DNA from: Brasenia schreberi
Lineage: Eukaryota > Streptophyta > Magnoliopsida > Nymphaeales > Cabombaceae
Assembly: GCA_036023115.1 (NCBI GenBank)
Contig: JAYKKT010000073.1
Location: 13,269,001-13,333,000, forward strand
Length of the DNA: 64,000 nucleotides
Reading direction: 5' to 3'
In this document: piece by piece, positions 13,401-24,536 of the stretch
How the letters are laid out: each line of letters starts with the position of its first letter
Position numbering within the stretch: the first letter of the stretch is position 1
The notes under the pieces: model-generated
What the model saw: only the letters and a program-made list of their open reading frames with translations
What the model was told of the DNA's origin: nothing
Databases searched by the model: none
Position numbers and translations under genes: made by a program

Positions 13401-14582
13401 ATCACTCTTCTGTAATGAAATAGATGAAATTAAGGGGACAATTTATACATACACAAATGTTACAAAGTTTATTTATAATCACTCTTCTGTATTGCATTTG
13501 ATGAGAACCTACACCGGTGGAACGAAGTTGATTAGGCATTCATTGACAAGATTCACTACTAATGTTATTACTGTTTAAGGTCTTGTTGTACATAAAAATG
13601 TATTGAAAATGATGTTTGCGTTTGATGAATAGGGCTTTATTAGTTGCTACAATAGATGTTTTTAATGCTGACTTTTGAAAAATTATAGTAAGTTTTTAAG
13701 GATGACGGTACATTTGGTTAAGGTAATGAAAATGGTAGATAGTGAAGATAGGCATGCTATGCCTTTTATATATGATACAATGAATAAGGTCAAATTAGAA
13801 ATACAAGCAAACCTTGACAAATGCATCATAATTTGCATGCAACTGCTTATTTTTTAACTCTACTAGATTTTCTCCAAAGTTTGTAGAAGACGAAGTTAAA
13901 AACGGGATATTAAATGCAATTGATCTTGTGCATTTGGTGCAATATTCATTTAGAGTTAAGCAAGTATATACATAGTGTTGAGATTTTAGAAGGCCAATTG
14001 CAATACAACTCCACTCCCAAATGCGGCAAGGTATGATTTGTTTTTATTGATATTTGATAAAGCTTTAATTATTTCATTTGATTCTAAATTGATTGATTTT
14101 AAGTGTTTCTTATTAATGTATTTTATTTTAGATGAATGATGGGGTCGCTTTGGTGTAGATACACCAAACTTGTCGAGGTTTGCTCAACGTATATTAAGTC
14201 AAACATATAGTTCTAGTGGATGCGAAAAAATTAGAGTTTTTTAAATGCATTCACATGAAAAAGAGACAGACTGGAGCATACCTTCGTGATTTGGTCTATA
14301 TCACATAAAATACGAAGTTAAGACAAATGCAACTTGATTTAAGTATTTAAAATATGTCTATTGCTCCTTAGTTCTTTTTATTAAGTTCTTATTAATAATG
14401 ATTAATAAAAAATATAATGTTATCTTATAATTGTATTTTCTTTTGTTTTTTTAGACAAATGCAAAAAAATACAAGAAGGGTAAGGAAGGTGTCATATAAC
14501 CCATTTAGTTACGAAAACATTGATATTCTTAATGATTGGGTTGAAGAGGAAGAACCTCTTATCATTTTAGATGATGAAAATT
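10484..14582 (+). pseudogene. hAT transposase remnant (BED finger ... dimerisation domain)
   Basis: Three widely spaced pieces read as a plant hAT transposase. First, a start at 10484 (MASDRVNKTRKYC) and a BED zinc-finger-like IFCNEVKRGGISGMKHHLVG (10546-10605). Second, at 13675-13830, HLVKVMKMVDSEDRHAMPF, like the central region of DUF659-type transposases. Third, at 14160-14340, the C-terminal dimerisation domain: NLSRFAQRILSQTYSSSGCE followed by HSHEKETD-like sequence. An acidic tail (NIDILNDWVEEEEP) follows at about 14515. Stops and frameshifts occur throughout and a LINE at 10788-13391 splits it, so no active product is expected. Confidence 0.8.
10788..13391 (+). mobile_element. RTE LINE nested in the hAT, missing its 3' end
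   Basis: Starts in the LINE leader (CCCATGTAAGGGATCACTC), with endonuclease to about 12050 and reverse transcriptase pieces at 12225-12620, 12881-13147 and 13197-13391. It stops abruptly inside the RT, so the 3' end and tail are gone; no flanking duplication is visible. It contains a tandem duplication with a period of about 218 bp (11263-11480 and 11481-11698) in the endonuclease part. The missing 3' end fits a later deletion. Confidence 0.8.
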
Positions 14583-14925
14583 AGAGGGTGATAAAAGCAA
14601 AAGCAAAAATTGGAGATGATGATGTTGAAGTTGTTGCATTGGAGGATCCAATTACAAAGAAAGAAGAGGGAGATGATGGTGACGATGATGCTAACAACCC
14701 TGTCTATAATGATCATAATGCTTTTGTTGATTATGATCCATGTTTTATATAACAAATCAATGACTAATTGTTATAATTTAATTTTATTAGACTTTCATTA
14801 AGTAGTTCAATGACCAATCTATTAGAATTTATGGTTTTAGATTTTCATTCAATAGTTTAATTTAATGTAATTCGTACTTTGTAACTTTGTATCTAATTAA
14901 TGATTATGGAAGTTGTTTACAAATT
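13392..14925 (+). other. hAT interior between the two LINEs
   Basis: Holds the central and C-terminal transposase remnants described under the hAT pseudogene. A 24-bp direct repeat (13391-13414 and 13470-13493) lies at the edge of the first LINE. Nothing else is recognisable. Confidence 0.6.
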
Positions 14926-17900
14926 AACTCCGCCCATGTAAGGAATCACCCTTGCATGGCCGGTCCCAAGATCGGATAAATGAGGGTTGCGTTAGGCTTC
15001 CGACAGCCAACGTAAAACTTTGTTAGGCTTATCTATCATGGATTCTACAAATTATGAGCATTGTGTTGGGGCATTCCCTCTTTGCGATACACTATAAATG
15101 CCGAATGCAATGAAAAATAAGCAAGGGTCTCTACATCTTCGCCTGGATGTAGTGAATCAATTGCAATGAGGGTTCCTACATCATGGACAAGTATGAGTAA
15201 AAAAGTTAGTCCCGCTACATTGTTGCCCGAATGTAGCGAATAAGTTATAGCGAGGGTCTCCGCATTTTCAATATCGACGGATGCGGGAGTAAGGAAGCTA
15301 GTCGTAGATAATAAGATTCATATTGGTACTTGAAATATCAGAACATTTATCGACAAGTTAATAGAGGTGGTAGAAATTGTGATTCGAAGAAAGATTCACA
15401 TTCTATGTTTACAGGAGACAAAGTGGGTTGGAAAAAAACCAAAGGAGATTGAGAATACATGTTTTAAATTATGGTGTTAAGGAAAGGAAAAGGCTCGAAA
15501 TAGAGTTGGTAAACGATACGGTGATCGAATTATGATAGTGAAATTAATGTAAGGAGTAGAGATTTTGAATATAGTTCCTGCTTATGCACCCAAAGTAGGA
15601 TTAGAGGATAGTATAAAGAAGGCTTTTCGAGAGGAGTTAGATAAGGTAATTCAAAGAATTTCACAAAGGGAGACTTAAATGAACGTGTCGGTAAAGATGC
15701 ATTAAGATATCAAAATATTCAAGGAAACTATGGTTATGGGGATTTAAATGAGGAAGGTAAGGAGATTTTAAATTTTGTTATGGCATATGATCTCCTTATA
15801 GCTAATACAATCTTAAAAAAACGAGATAGAATATTTAATTACTAGAGTGACTTGTTACAAACACATTGATTATTTTGCTTGTAAGAAAAAAGATATATCA
15901 TGTTGTAAAGATTGCAAGGTAATTTCAGGAGAAAGCTTAACAACCAAATATCAACTTTTAGTTATGGATTGTGTTAAAAAAGTGGACACAGAAGAAAAGG
16001 GTGCATAAAGCTATTTAGACTAAATTATGAAACCTCAGAAGTGAGAAAGGAGATATATTTAAACATAAAGTTTTTAAGGAAATACTTGGAATTATGTAAG
16101 TATATCTTCCAATACATGGAACAATATGGCTATGCATATTAAAAAAGTGACAAAGACATGTTAGGTAAATCTATGGGAGGCGTACCAGCACAAAAAAGAA
16201 GCTTGGTGGTGGAGTAAAGTGGTGTAAGATAAAATTAAAGTAAAAAAAGTATGTTACAAATTGTATTATGTCAAGAAGACTAATAAAACTTTAGAGGAGC
16301 GAAAAAGTCCATTAGTGAAAATATTCAAAATTTGGGAGGATTTATATAAAAAGCTTAACTCAAAAGAAGGTGAAAGAGATATGTTTAGGATAGTTAAGGC
16401 TAGAGATAAGAAAACTAAGTAAACTAACGATACGAGGATGAGAAGATTCTAGTGGCGAACAATGATATTAAAAATAGATGAAAAATTTATTTCTATAAGC
16501 TTTTTAATGAAAATACATATGGTAGTATTAGCTTAGGAGAGTTTGCCAAATTAGAAAAGTATATAAATCGCAATTTCTACTGGCGTATTAAAAAGTATGA
16601 AGTGAAGAGGCTCTTAAATATATGAAAGTTGGTAAATCTGTAGGACTAGACAATATTCTTATAGAAGTATGGAAAATCCTCACAGAGATAGAGCTCACTT
16701 GACTCATAAGATCGTTTAATAAAATATAGAAAATCCAAAAGATGCCCGAGGAATGAAGAGCGAGTACATTTATAATCATATATAAGAATGAGGGAGACAT
16801 TTAGAATTGTTTGAATTATCGAGGTATCACGTTAATGAGCCACACTATGAAATTACGAAAAAAAATTATCGAATGTAGATTAAGACAAGTATCAAGTACA
16901 ATATAGAACCAATTTGGGTTCATGCCCAACAAATCTACTATTGAAGCGATTCACCTATTCATACGTCTTATGGAACATTTTAGAGCAAAAGAAATAACCT
17001 TCAATGTTAAGAGATGTTCTTTGGATAACCTTGAAAAAGAGAAGTATCTCATAGAAATATATAAATCTTATAATAGACATGTACGATGGTGCAAAAACAT
17101 GTGTGAGGACTCATGACGGAATAACTAATTTCTTTGAAGTTAATACTGAGTTACATCAAAGATCAACTTTAAGGTCAGATTTATTTATATTGAACCTTGA
17201 TGAGTTAATAAAACATATTCAAGATGAAGTAACTTGTGTTATTTGCACATGACATTGTGTGAGTGGATGAGTTTAAGGAAAAAGTTAATAAGAAATTGGA
17301 ACTATGGAGAGAAACAATGGAATGTAAGGGCTTCCGAATTAGTAGAACAAAGACATAATATATAGAATGTATGTTTGATCATTTGGTTACTTGAGAGGTC
17401 ATAAAAATTAAGATTGGCACACATTGCATCTCTTACAAGGAAGGTTTTAAATTCCTAGGGTCAATTTTTCAAAGTGATGAAAATTGATGGAGAAGTTACG
17501 CATAGAATTAATGTCGGTTGGTTAAAATGGAGAGGGGCATCAGGTATTCTTTGTGATAAGAAGATACCATTAAATTTGAAAGGTAAATATTATAGAACAA
17601 CAATTAGACCTACTATGTTTTATGGTTCTGAGTGTTGGACAATTAATCATCAACATGTGTAAAAGATGTCTGTAGCATAAATGAAGATGTTGAGATGGAT
17701 GAGTGATCACATGAAGAAAGGCAGTGTACATAATGAGGTTATTAGAAACAAATTTGGAGTAGCACCAATAGAGGATAAAATGAGAGAAAATCGTTTAAGA
17801 TTGTTTGGATATATAGAAAGACGACTCAGGAAAACTCCCGTAAAAAGATATGAAAAATTGATCATGAAAATATTAGAAGAGGAAGAGAACGACCTCAAAA

Positions 17901-18043
17901 GTGTTGGAAAGAAACAATAAGGAATGATCTAGTTTATATTGAGTTAACTGCTAGAATGACACATGATACGGCCCTCTGGAAACAAAGAATCCATGTACCT
18001 GACCCCATCTAATATGGGAAAAGGCTTAATTGTTGTTCTTGTT
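14926..18043 (+). mobile_element. RTE LINE, full length but degenerate, nested in the hAT
   Basis: Perfectly placed between GGAAGTTGTTTACAAATT (14908-14925) and GGAAGTTGCTTACAAATT (18044-18061), an 18-bp duplication with one change. It begins AACTCCGCCCATG and ends with AAAAGGCTTAATTGTTG and a TTG-rich tail, which defines both ends of this LINE family at about 3.1 kb. The endonuclease-RT frame is broken by many stops; the longest pieces are 62-79 codons of the C-terminal region (17474-17920). Confidence 0.9.
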
Positions 18044-18340
18044 GGAAGTTGCTTACAAATTCATTCTCTAATCTCTCTTACCGTTCATTTCTAATGTTCT
18101 TAAGATTGTTGATTTGAATCAAGCTTTTGGATTCAATTTTGTTTAATGCTGATTGTGTTAGAATTAGATAACTTATATTCGATAATTTCAAATTTTCCAT
18201 AAACTAGATTTATTAATATTTAAAAAAAAATAAATCATTAAAAAAATTACACCATATCGTACGATACCATGCATTTATCACATAACGGAGCCCAATGTAA
18301 TACGGGCTCCGATACGCTTCTTACAATATCGACTAGAACC

Positions 18341-20413
18341 CTTTATTAAATCTAAGTATTTCTACTTTTATGCACCAACATATTTTAAAATGATTGCGAC
18401 TGATCAAATATCTCACCATCTCGACAATGTTGGCCTCTTGAAGAAATTAGTCATTTTGGATCTAAGCCTCATGAATCTTGGACAAAAATATTCCAGTTTG
18501 AAATGTGGATGACCATATCATTTGCCTATTCAAAGTTGGTAGCCTAGGCCAGCTATTTCCTAGAATATGCGTTTTAGACAAAGTGGCTGCCTAGTAGGCA
18601 CATAAGAATTGTATTTTGAAGCATTTGTCGGTGAATTCTGAGACAAACTCTACTTTTAATTGCAACATCATAAAAAAATATGTCCAAGTACTCATTATGT
18701 TCACTATACTATTGAAGTTTCTTGATATATATTTTTGGTGTAGACCATTGAGTTACAGCATTTGCAACTTTGTAATCCAAGCTTGCATACATAAAAAAAA
18801 CTCAATATGCTTCCTTATTTCAAATTAGTGTTATTGTTTGTGACTTGCTTTTCCAATCATGATTGATTGATCAGAAATGAAGGCAATAAGAGGAAAACGA
18901 GTCGCGAATGGAAAAGGAAGTCCAGAGAGCAGTTCCACCTAATAGATGAAACAAGGGGGAAAATAACTAAAAAAATCATCAATCTAATAGATTACAGATT
19001 TTTGGTCTATAAAGGGGAGAAGGACCACATATGTTTTCTACCAACCCAATGTATATATCGACTGCAGCGTGTTGAAATGCTATAAGAAGCAGTAAATAGG
19101 ATGGAACAGGTCCTGAAAGAAGAACCATATGAACTATAACTTTTGCTTAGTGTTTGATGATCCTGACCTGCATATTTTATCTTCACAATCCTCACCAAGT
19201 CAACATCTTCACAAGATATCTTTTGTCCTTCAGTTCTAAGTTCTAACCTTGAAACATGACCTTTCCTTGTGGCACAGAACCAAGCAATACATGTACCCAG
19301 ACCCACTTAGTATGGGAAAAAGTTTGGCTGTGGTGACTTCCAACCTTGAATCGAACAAAGAAATGCAGTTCAAGAGTTGATCCTCTTAGAGATTGAGTAA
19401 GGTCGCATTGCCAAAATGCACCAAGATCGGAAAGATAAGAGCACTTTAATTTAAACCTTATAAAACTACACCAGTTTTGCATACCCCAACTTCATAAACC
19501 ATTCACAGTAAACTATACACAGGTACTTCACATATTGAAAATCATGGGCCTCAATGTCCATGATGGATCTATTTTCCAGAACCAACCACTTTCTTCAGTG
19601 CGCAATGCAGTAAATCTTCACGGTATAAAATCAATATTCACCAATCCTGCAATACCTCACTATACAAAAGACCTACATCAGAAAGTCACCAATAAGGAAC
19701 TTAGCGCACCGGATAGCTTCAATGCATTCCAAACTCAAGGAATGATAAGTCCAAAACTGCAAGATAGTAGAATGGACCATGACGTTGGATAAGGCCCATA
19801 AAGAACATGCAGGATAGTACATAACAACAACGAAAAAAGTGCAAGATGGCGCACTGCTAGCTGCTCGTTGTGAAGCCCATATAGTTATGAACGTCATGGT
19901 CCGACGTGCAAAATCGTACACAACAACAACAAAGAAAATACTGACTATTACAGGAAAGGTGCAGCAAGAAACCCTATAAACAATTTTAAACAGCATGATG
20001 GGAAATCAAAATATGAATGGACAATAAATGAGCTATTCAAATGTCTCAAAAAATGAACAATTGCAAACAACTACAGAGCATCCAAATATATAAATCGCTG
20101 ACAGTTGTATGTTGATGATATCAGAATAGCATCCGGATAACTGGTAGCAAACTCAAACATGCAGGATGACGCAGAAGAATACAGAAAATGCAATCAATTG
20201 CAGGCAAAAGTGCAGCAGAAAACCTAGAGAAAATTTGGGAAAACAAGTGCGAGAAGACCAAAAACTCTAGAAACGAATAATAGATAAATGACGTCAGGTA
20301 AACGAGAAAGGATAAACCCCTAGAAGTCACCGTAATCCGCCCAACTTAGGACCTGATACTTGCAGAAAACAACCATCAGAAACATCAAGAGAGAGGTGAT
20401 AAGCCTACCGTAC
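18341..20413 (-). repeat. Segmental duplicate, DCD leader intron (unit A)
   Basis: Matches 45307-47695 closely along its length (for example GTTTTAGACAAAGTGGCTGC and the run of AACAACAACGAAAAAAGTGC near 19825). With 8563-10132 it is the unit A counterpart of the unit B stretch 42290-47695. No coding exon is seen. The parallel short open frames in both units come from recent duplication rather than from selection. Confidence 0.8.
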
Positions 20414-20600
20414 CTCGAACTATCCAAGAGGGGTCGAGTCCAATCACTGATGTCCTTTCAGAGAGCGAGAAGGGGGGTGAGAGAGGAAATGGAGTGGGCG
20501 GGCGTTTACGGGAGGGCGTAGCGGGGTTTTGACGGACCGTCGGCCCACATCGAACAGGGGTACCACCGTACGGAACTGGGGAATCTTATCCAGAACGGAT
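20414..20600 (-). promoter_or_regulatory. Likely DCD copy A leader exon and core promoter region
   Basis: On the minus strand a CT-rich leader (CTTCTCGCTCTCTGAAAGG) is followed by a donor, TTCGAG/GTACGG, at 20414/20413. The region is far richer in GC and CpG than its surroundings, as plant promoters and leader exons often are. It pairs with an acceptor just upstream of the MGKPKK start (ATAAACAG). The same layout exists in unit B at 47696. The transcription start is not determined. Confidence 0.5.
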
Positions 20601-20640
20601 ACGGGATCCTCCTGGGTTCCTTGAGAAAACCAAATTAGAA

Positions 20641-21190
20641 CCAAAGATTTGCAATAAGTGACTCCAAATATTTCCCCTTTTTGGGATGTAAAGGTAGACT
20701 AAAGTCTAACAGATAGATGCACCCCATGGGTTAGGCTTCACCAATACAAGCAGTGGTGGTCCCACATTGTAGCAGGTAGGGCGACTGCTCCACCTGAAAT
20801 TTTGAAAATTTTCAATTACATATTAAAAATTTTAAAGTCCTCAATATGAGTCTACCCCACTCAAAACAAGTTTCTAGATCCACCACTGAAAACAAGTTTC
20901 CAGATCCACCACTGAATACAAGCTCAATGTTTTGGTCATACGAATTAAACAAAACAAAGCATGAGCCATGCATGTTTGATTTGGTTCGAAATATATTGGC
21001 TTGTTCAGTTAACTATGTCGGACTTTTACCAATACATCTGTATGTTAATCCGGCAAATATAAGTGGGTGTGATGTAATTAGAAAATCAAGTATTGCAATT
21101 TTACAACAAAGAGAATTAGCATTTTAACTTAATTTTTAACTAACTAAACAAGATTTTACCAAAAAAAACTTGACTGCAACAAGCAGTCCC
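20641..21190. other. No gene seen; border between DCD upstream region and APO remnant
   Basis: Only the last part, from about 21060, matches unit B (47910-48040); similarity stops near 21190, where the APO sequence begins. A short in-frame 93-codon stretch at 20846-21127 has no recognisable features. Confidence 0.5.
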
Positions 21191-21257
21191 TGTTCGCCTC
21201 ATCTTAAGCAGTCCCTGTTGGTCTTCCATTGCTTCAGAATCATGGCATTTCATAAAA

Positions 21258-22687
21258 TCATCTTCTGTATTTGTCGTCGTTAACCCAGCTTGTGAAGTCT
21301 TCATGCTCAATTCCCCTATGTCCTGTCATTGCTTCAGAGTCCTGACATTCGCCTATGCAGAGATCCATGTTTAGGTCATTCTTAATGTCTGAACATGGAG
21401 TTGAATCAACATCAAACCCAACAATTCTTCCGTCAATCGAGTGAACAGGCTTGGTTCTTATTCTGGTAGGGTAATTTGGAAGGTCCACTCCTGCTTGAAC
21501 GCAGCGCTCAACAACGGCAGGAAGCTTTTTGACCAGTGACATCTCATTGTGCGCAACTCTTGTTTTTTTTGCCCTGTCGTCAAGATGAAAACAGACGGGG
21601 AAACCAACAACGTCCTCGGCTCTACCCTTGGTCCATACGTCCATGGCTTTCCTAAGGTCACTTTTTGGGCCTATGCAGGTTCTTATTTCATGATCGGTAT
21701 AACCAATATGAACTTCTGAACAGAACCTGAACAATACAAGGGATTGCATGCATAAGTCAGATGCTGAAAAGCTACTCCATGGGGTAATACTTTGCCACTG
21801 CATTTTATGGGCAACAAAATACATTCAAAAGAGAGCTCCTATGATAAGATTCATGTTAGTCAACCTTCAAAGGTACTCTTCTCAAACAGAAAATCCTTTG
21901 AGATCCTCCTGTAGCTTAAGGATAACATAACAAGAAAGTGTCGTAGATGTGTTCTCAGTAGGACACAGCACACCACTAAATGTAGCTCATCTGAAAGGAC
22001 ACTATAAATAGGAACAGTACACCTAACAAGCCACAGCAACATCCCGCACGCACTTCAGTAAAACTTCAACCTGTTTGAAGAGGATTTGCTCCAACAGTGG
22101 TTACTCTTAGCAGCGATCGCTGCTATCCTATGCCATTGTGTAACAACAGCATATACAAATAAACTCTCCAAAATCACACACACAAACAAGAAAAAAGGAG
22201 AAAAACAGTAGATTTTTCTCAACAAGGAAATGACGATCTAGGGAACTTAGCAGAAATTGGTTTTATTAGAAAAACACGGCAAAAATCAGCATGTACAATG
22301 GATAGAACATCTGCAGAATGCTTATGAAAATAGGTACTAGTTCAGGGACAAAGTTCACTAGCTTTGACAAGCCATTAAGGAGGTCGATTCTTGCCTTGTA
22401 AACATCATGAGCAATAGGTACTAGTTCAGGGATAAGTAAACACTCGTAAGGAGGCTCAAGACTTCTGCAAGGGTTTAACTTCCTCGCCTCTTTTTCTGTC
22501 TTGGCTCTTCGTATGAGTACTTTCATGGGTGTGGGATATGACTTTCGTTCTGATTTATCACTAGCAGGCCTAGGAAGGTCAACATATTCGAGATCCTTGT
22601 AGGCTTCTGATGAAAAGAGAAGACGACAATCTGATCCTAACTTCTGTCTCTTGCTAACCAACATTCCAAGGAATCGTCCCATCTCAT
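21258..22687 (-). pseudogene. APO-family (RNA-binding organelle protein) gene, 3'-truncated
   Basis: Two exon-like stretches read as the N-terminal half of an APO (Accumulation of Photosystem One) protein. The first, 22266-22687 (start ATG at 22682), has YVDLPRPASDKSERKSYP, LIPELVPIAHDVYKAR and LLNGLSKLVNFVP. The second, about 21258-21734, has the first APO motif FCSEVHIG..HEIRTCIGPKSD, then VVGFPVCFHLDDR, LPAVVERCVQAGVDLPNYP and RTKPVHSIDGRIVGFD. APO proteins are plastid or mitochondrial and carry two Cys/His motif regions used in organelle RNA splicing and 4Fe-4S complex biogenesis. The second motif is missing: the frame ends at 21258 and DCD upstream DNA begins about 70 bp later. No donor of the right phase is visible at the end of the first exon, where CCTGAACTAGTACCTATT repeats an internal stretch. 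Most likely a pseudogene. Confidence 0.75.
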
Positions 22688-22969
22688 CTGCAATTCATGA
22701 CAAGCCAATTTCTTACCAATTGAAGGATTAGACTCCAAGAAAATGACCCATGCACATGCACACACACGTGAATCCGTTTGATTGCTTGTGCAAGCACATG
22801 CTCATGTGTGTGAAACTCGGTTACACAACATAAGATGGTCATCTTCAAATAGGACTGGCGGTAGCCCACTGTAATAATTTCTAGACATAAATTGCACTCA
22901 TAAAACACATTATGATGTGTTTATCACAACTACCTGCCTAGGCTTTAACAAAGTTCAACAAAATATTGC

Positions 22970-23083
22970 ATGCAGCAGGTTGTTCTTCTGGCAGGGTCTC
23001 TGATTCCCACGTAGTAGGCGGTGAGTTTGATTCCCAGAGTGTGCATGTGTGGGTGTCTGCATTAGGCTTCGGCCTCCTGTCGA
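22970..23083 (+). mobile_element. tRNA-derived SINE (partial 5' part)
   Basis: Has a box B-like GAGTTTGATTCCC and the family 3' signature TTAGGCTTCGGCCTCC shared with the elements near 28.1, 28.7, 29.1 and 54.9 kb. The 5' box A region is unclear. A LINE inserted directly behind its tail. Confidence 0.6.
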
Positions 23084-23098
23084 AACTAAGAGAAAAGA

Positions 23099-23637
23099 CA
23101 ACAAACAACAACAACAACAACAACAACTAAGCCTTTTCCCACTACATGGATTCTTTGTTTCCACATATCCCTATCGTGTGTCATGTTAGCAGATAACTCA
23201 CAATAAGCTAGATCATTTTTTATTATTTCTTTCCAACACTTTTGTGGTCATCCTCTATCTCTTTGAATACTTTCCAAATTTAGTTTTTCTAACCTTCTTA
23301 CGGGTTCTTCTTTTGATCTTCTTTCTATATGTCCAAACCATCTTAAACGATATTCTCTCATTTTATCCTCTATTGGTGCCACTCCTAATTTGTTTCTAAT
23401 AACCTCATTATGTATACGGTCTTTTCTTCTATGACCACTCATCCATCTCAACATCTTCATTTTTGTCACAGATCTTTTGTACATGTTGATGATTAACTGC
23501 CCACCACTCAGAACCATAAAACATGGCAGGCCTAATTGCTGCTCTATAATATTTACCTTTTAACTTTAATGATATCTTCTTATCACAAAGAATACCTGAT
23601 GCTCCTCTCCATTTTAATCAACCACCATTAATTCTAT
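23099..23637 (-). mobile_element. 5'-truncated RTE LINE in the APO leader intron
   Basis: 539 bp from the 3' tail to the RT C-terminal region; an 89-codon piece with [10 protein letters not shown] and [20 protein letters not shown] is still open. Flanks AACTAAGAGAAAAGA (23084-23098) and AACCAAGAGAAAAGA (23638-23652) are a 15-bp duplication with one change. Confidence 0.85.
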
Positions 23638-23652
23638 AACCAAGAGAAAAGA

Positions 23653-24194
23653 ATTTCAACAAAATATTCAACACAGCCATCCGCAAACACATCCACTAAA
23701 ATTTCCAGTGCTTCCTAACCAGATTTTCTATTCCAGAAAATGGTGCTTTTAACAAACCATGTGCAACATCAACAAACTTTCTGCATCCTCCGTCCACGTT
23801 ACAAGGAACTATGAAAGTAAAATTTGAGGAATCATGCATTCTCTCCTACATTACTCGAAAACGCAGCACTTGAAATAGTTGCAGCCAGAGATTTGTCTGC
23901 GCATTTTAACAAACAAGCGATTCGCACGGAATGACGTCCTCGACACTCCACCAACAATGATGCAGCTAATTTCAGTAACGGTTGATTAGTATCTACCGCA
24001 GTTGAGGAAACAATCCTATAAAAACCGGATTAGTTCCATAAATTCATAAAGAAGAACTCGGCAGACCACTTACATGGATCATGAGTAACATCCATATGGT
24101 ACTTTACAGGTTTGTTAAACAGAAAGAACCAAAGTGCATCACCTCAGTAACCATATACATGAAAGTATAAAGGAAACAAGAAACCACAGCATAC
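23653..24194 (-). other. Presumed APO leader intron, no gene
   Basis: AT-rich sequence without recognisable coding content. It lies between the LINE and the putative APO leader exon. Confidence 0.4.
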
Positions 24195-24340
24195 CATCCT
24201 CATGAAATCCACCGACACTTGGACGCGTTCACTTGATTTGAGATATTATTGATTGGGGAGAGCCACCGGCCATGACGTCCAGCTCGCACGGCTCCACGAA
24301 GAGATTGGTCTTCTAATAATTTCAGCAGATCTTTTCTCGT
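24195..24340 (-). promoter_or_regulatory. Putative APO leader exon
   Basis: On the minus strand GAAGACCAATCTCTTCGTGG runs into a donor-like ATGAGGATG/GTATGC at 24195. It pairs with the acceptor TTGCAG just before 22687. A second copy is at about 53870-54020 in unit C, where the donor is destroyed. It contains a short upstream ATG. Assignment to APO rests on position only. Confidence 0.4.
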
Positions 24341-24536
24341 GCGCTGGTGATGGTTCGCAACAGTCATCATTCTATCTTACATAAAGATGGAGAAAATTTT
24401 CGCACGAAAGTTGGATCACATTCAACTTTTAACCGTGGAAAGGACCCCTGTTGTTTGGCAAGACTCGAATTCTCAAATGGTTTTGCAAAAGAGAAAACCT
24501 CAAATCATTTTCCAAACGGTTTTCGTTTCTCAACCC

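Larger units (their letters stand above)
10133..18331 (+). mobile_element. hAT-type DNA transposon, decayed, with two LINEs nested inside
   Basis: Flanked by ACTAAAACC (10124-10132) and ACTAGAACC (18332-18340). hAT elements make 8-bp duplications, and CTARAACC fits. The termini form an imperfect inverted repeat (10134-10155 against the complement of 18308-18329; 16 of 22 match, both with CGTATCG). The uninterrupted site, TTAACTAGAACCC, is present in unit B at about 45295-45307, so the insertion is later than the duplication. It carries a broken transposase (10484-14582). Two RTE LINEs account for about 5.7 kb of its length. Confidence 0.8.

Noticed and set aside
22938..23164. Leu- and Cys-rich minus-strand frames
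   Set aside because: They read the reverse of the SINE tail and of the LINE's repeated tail (AAC-rich), which gives long hydrophobic runs by composition.
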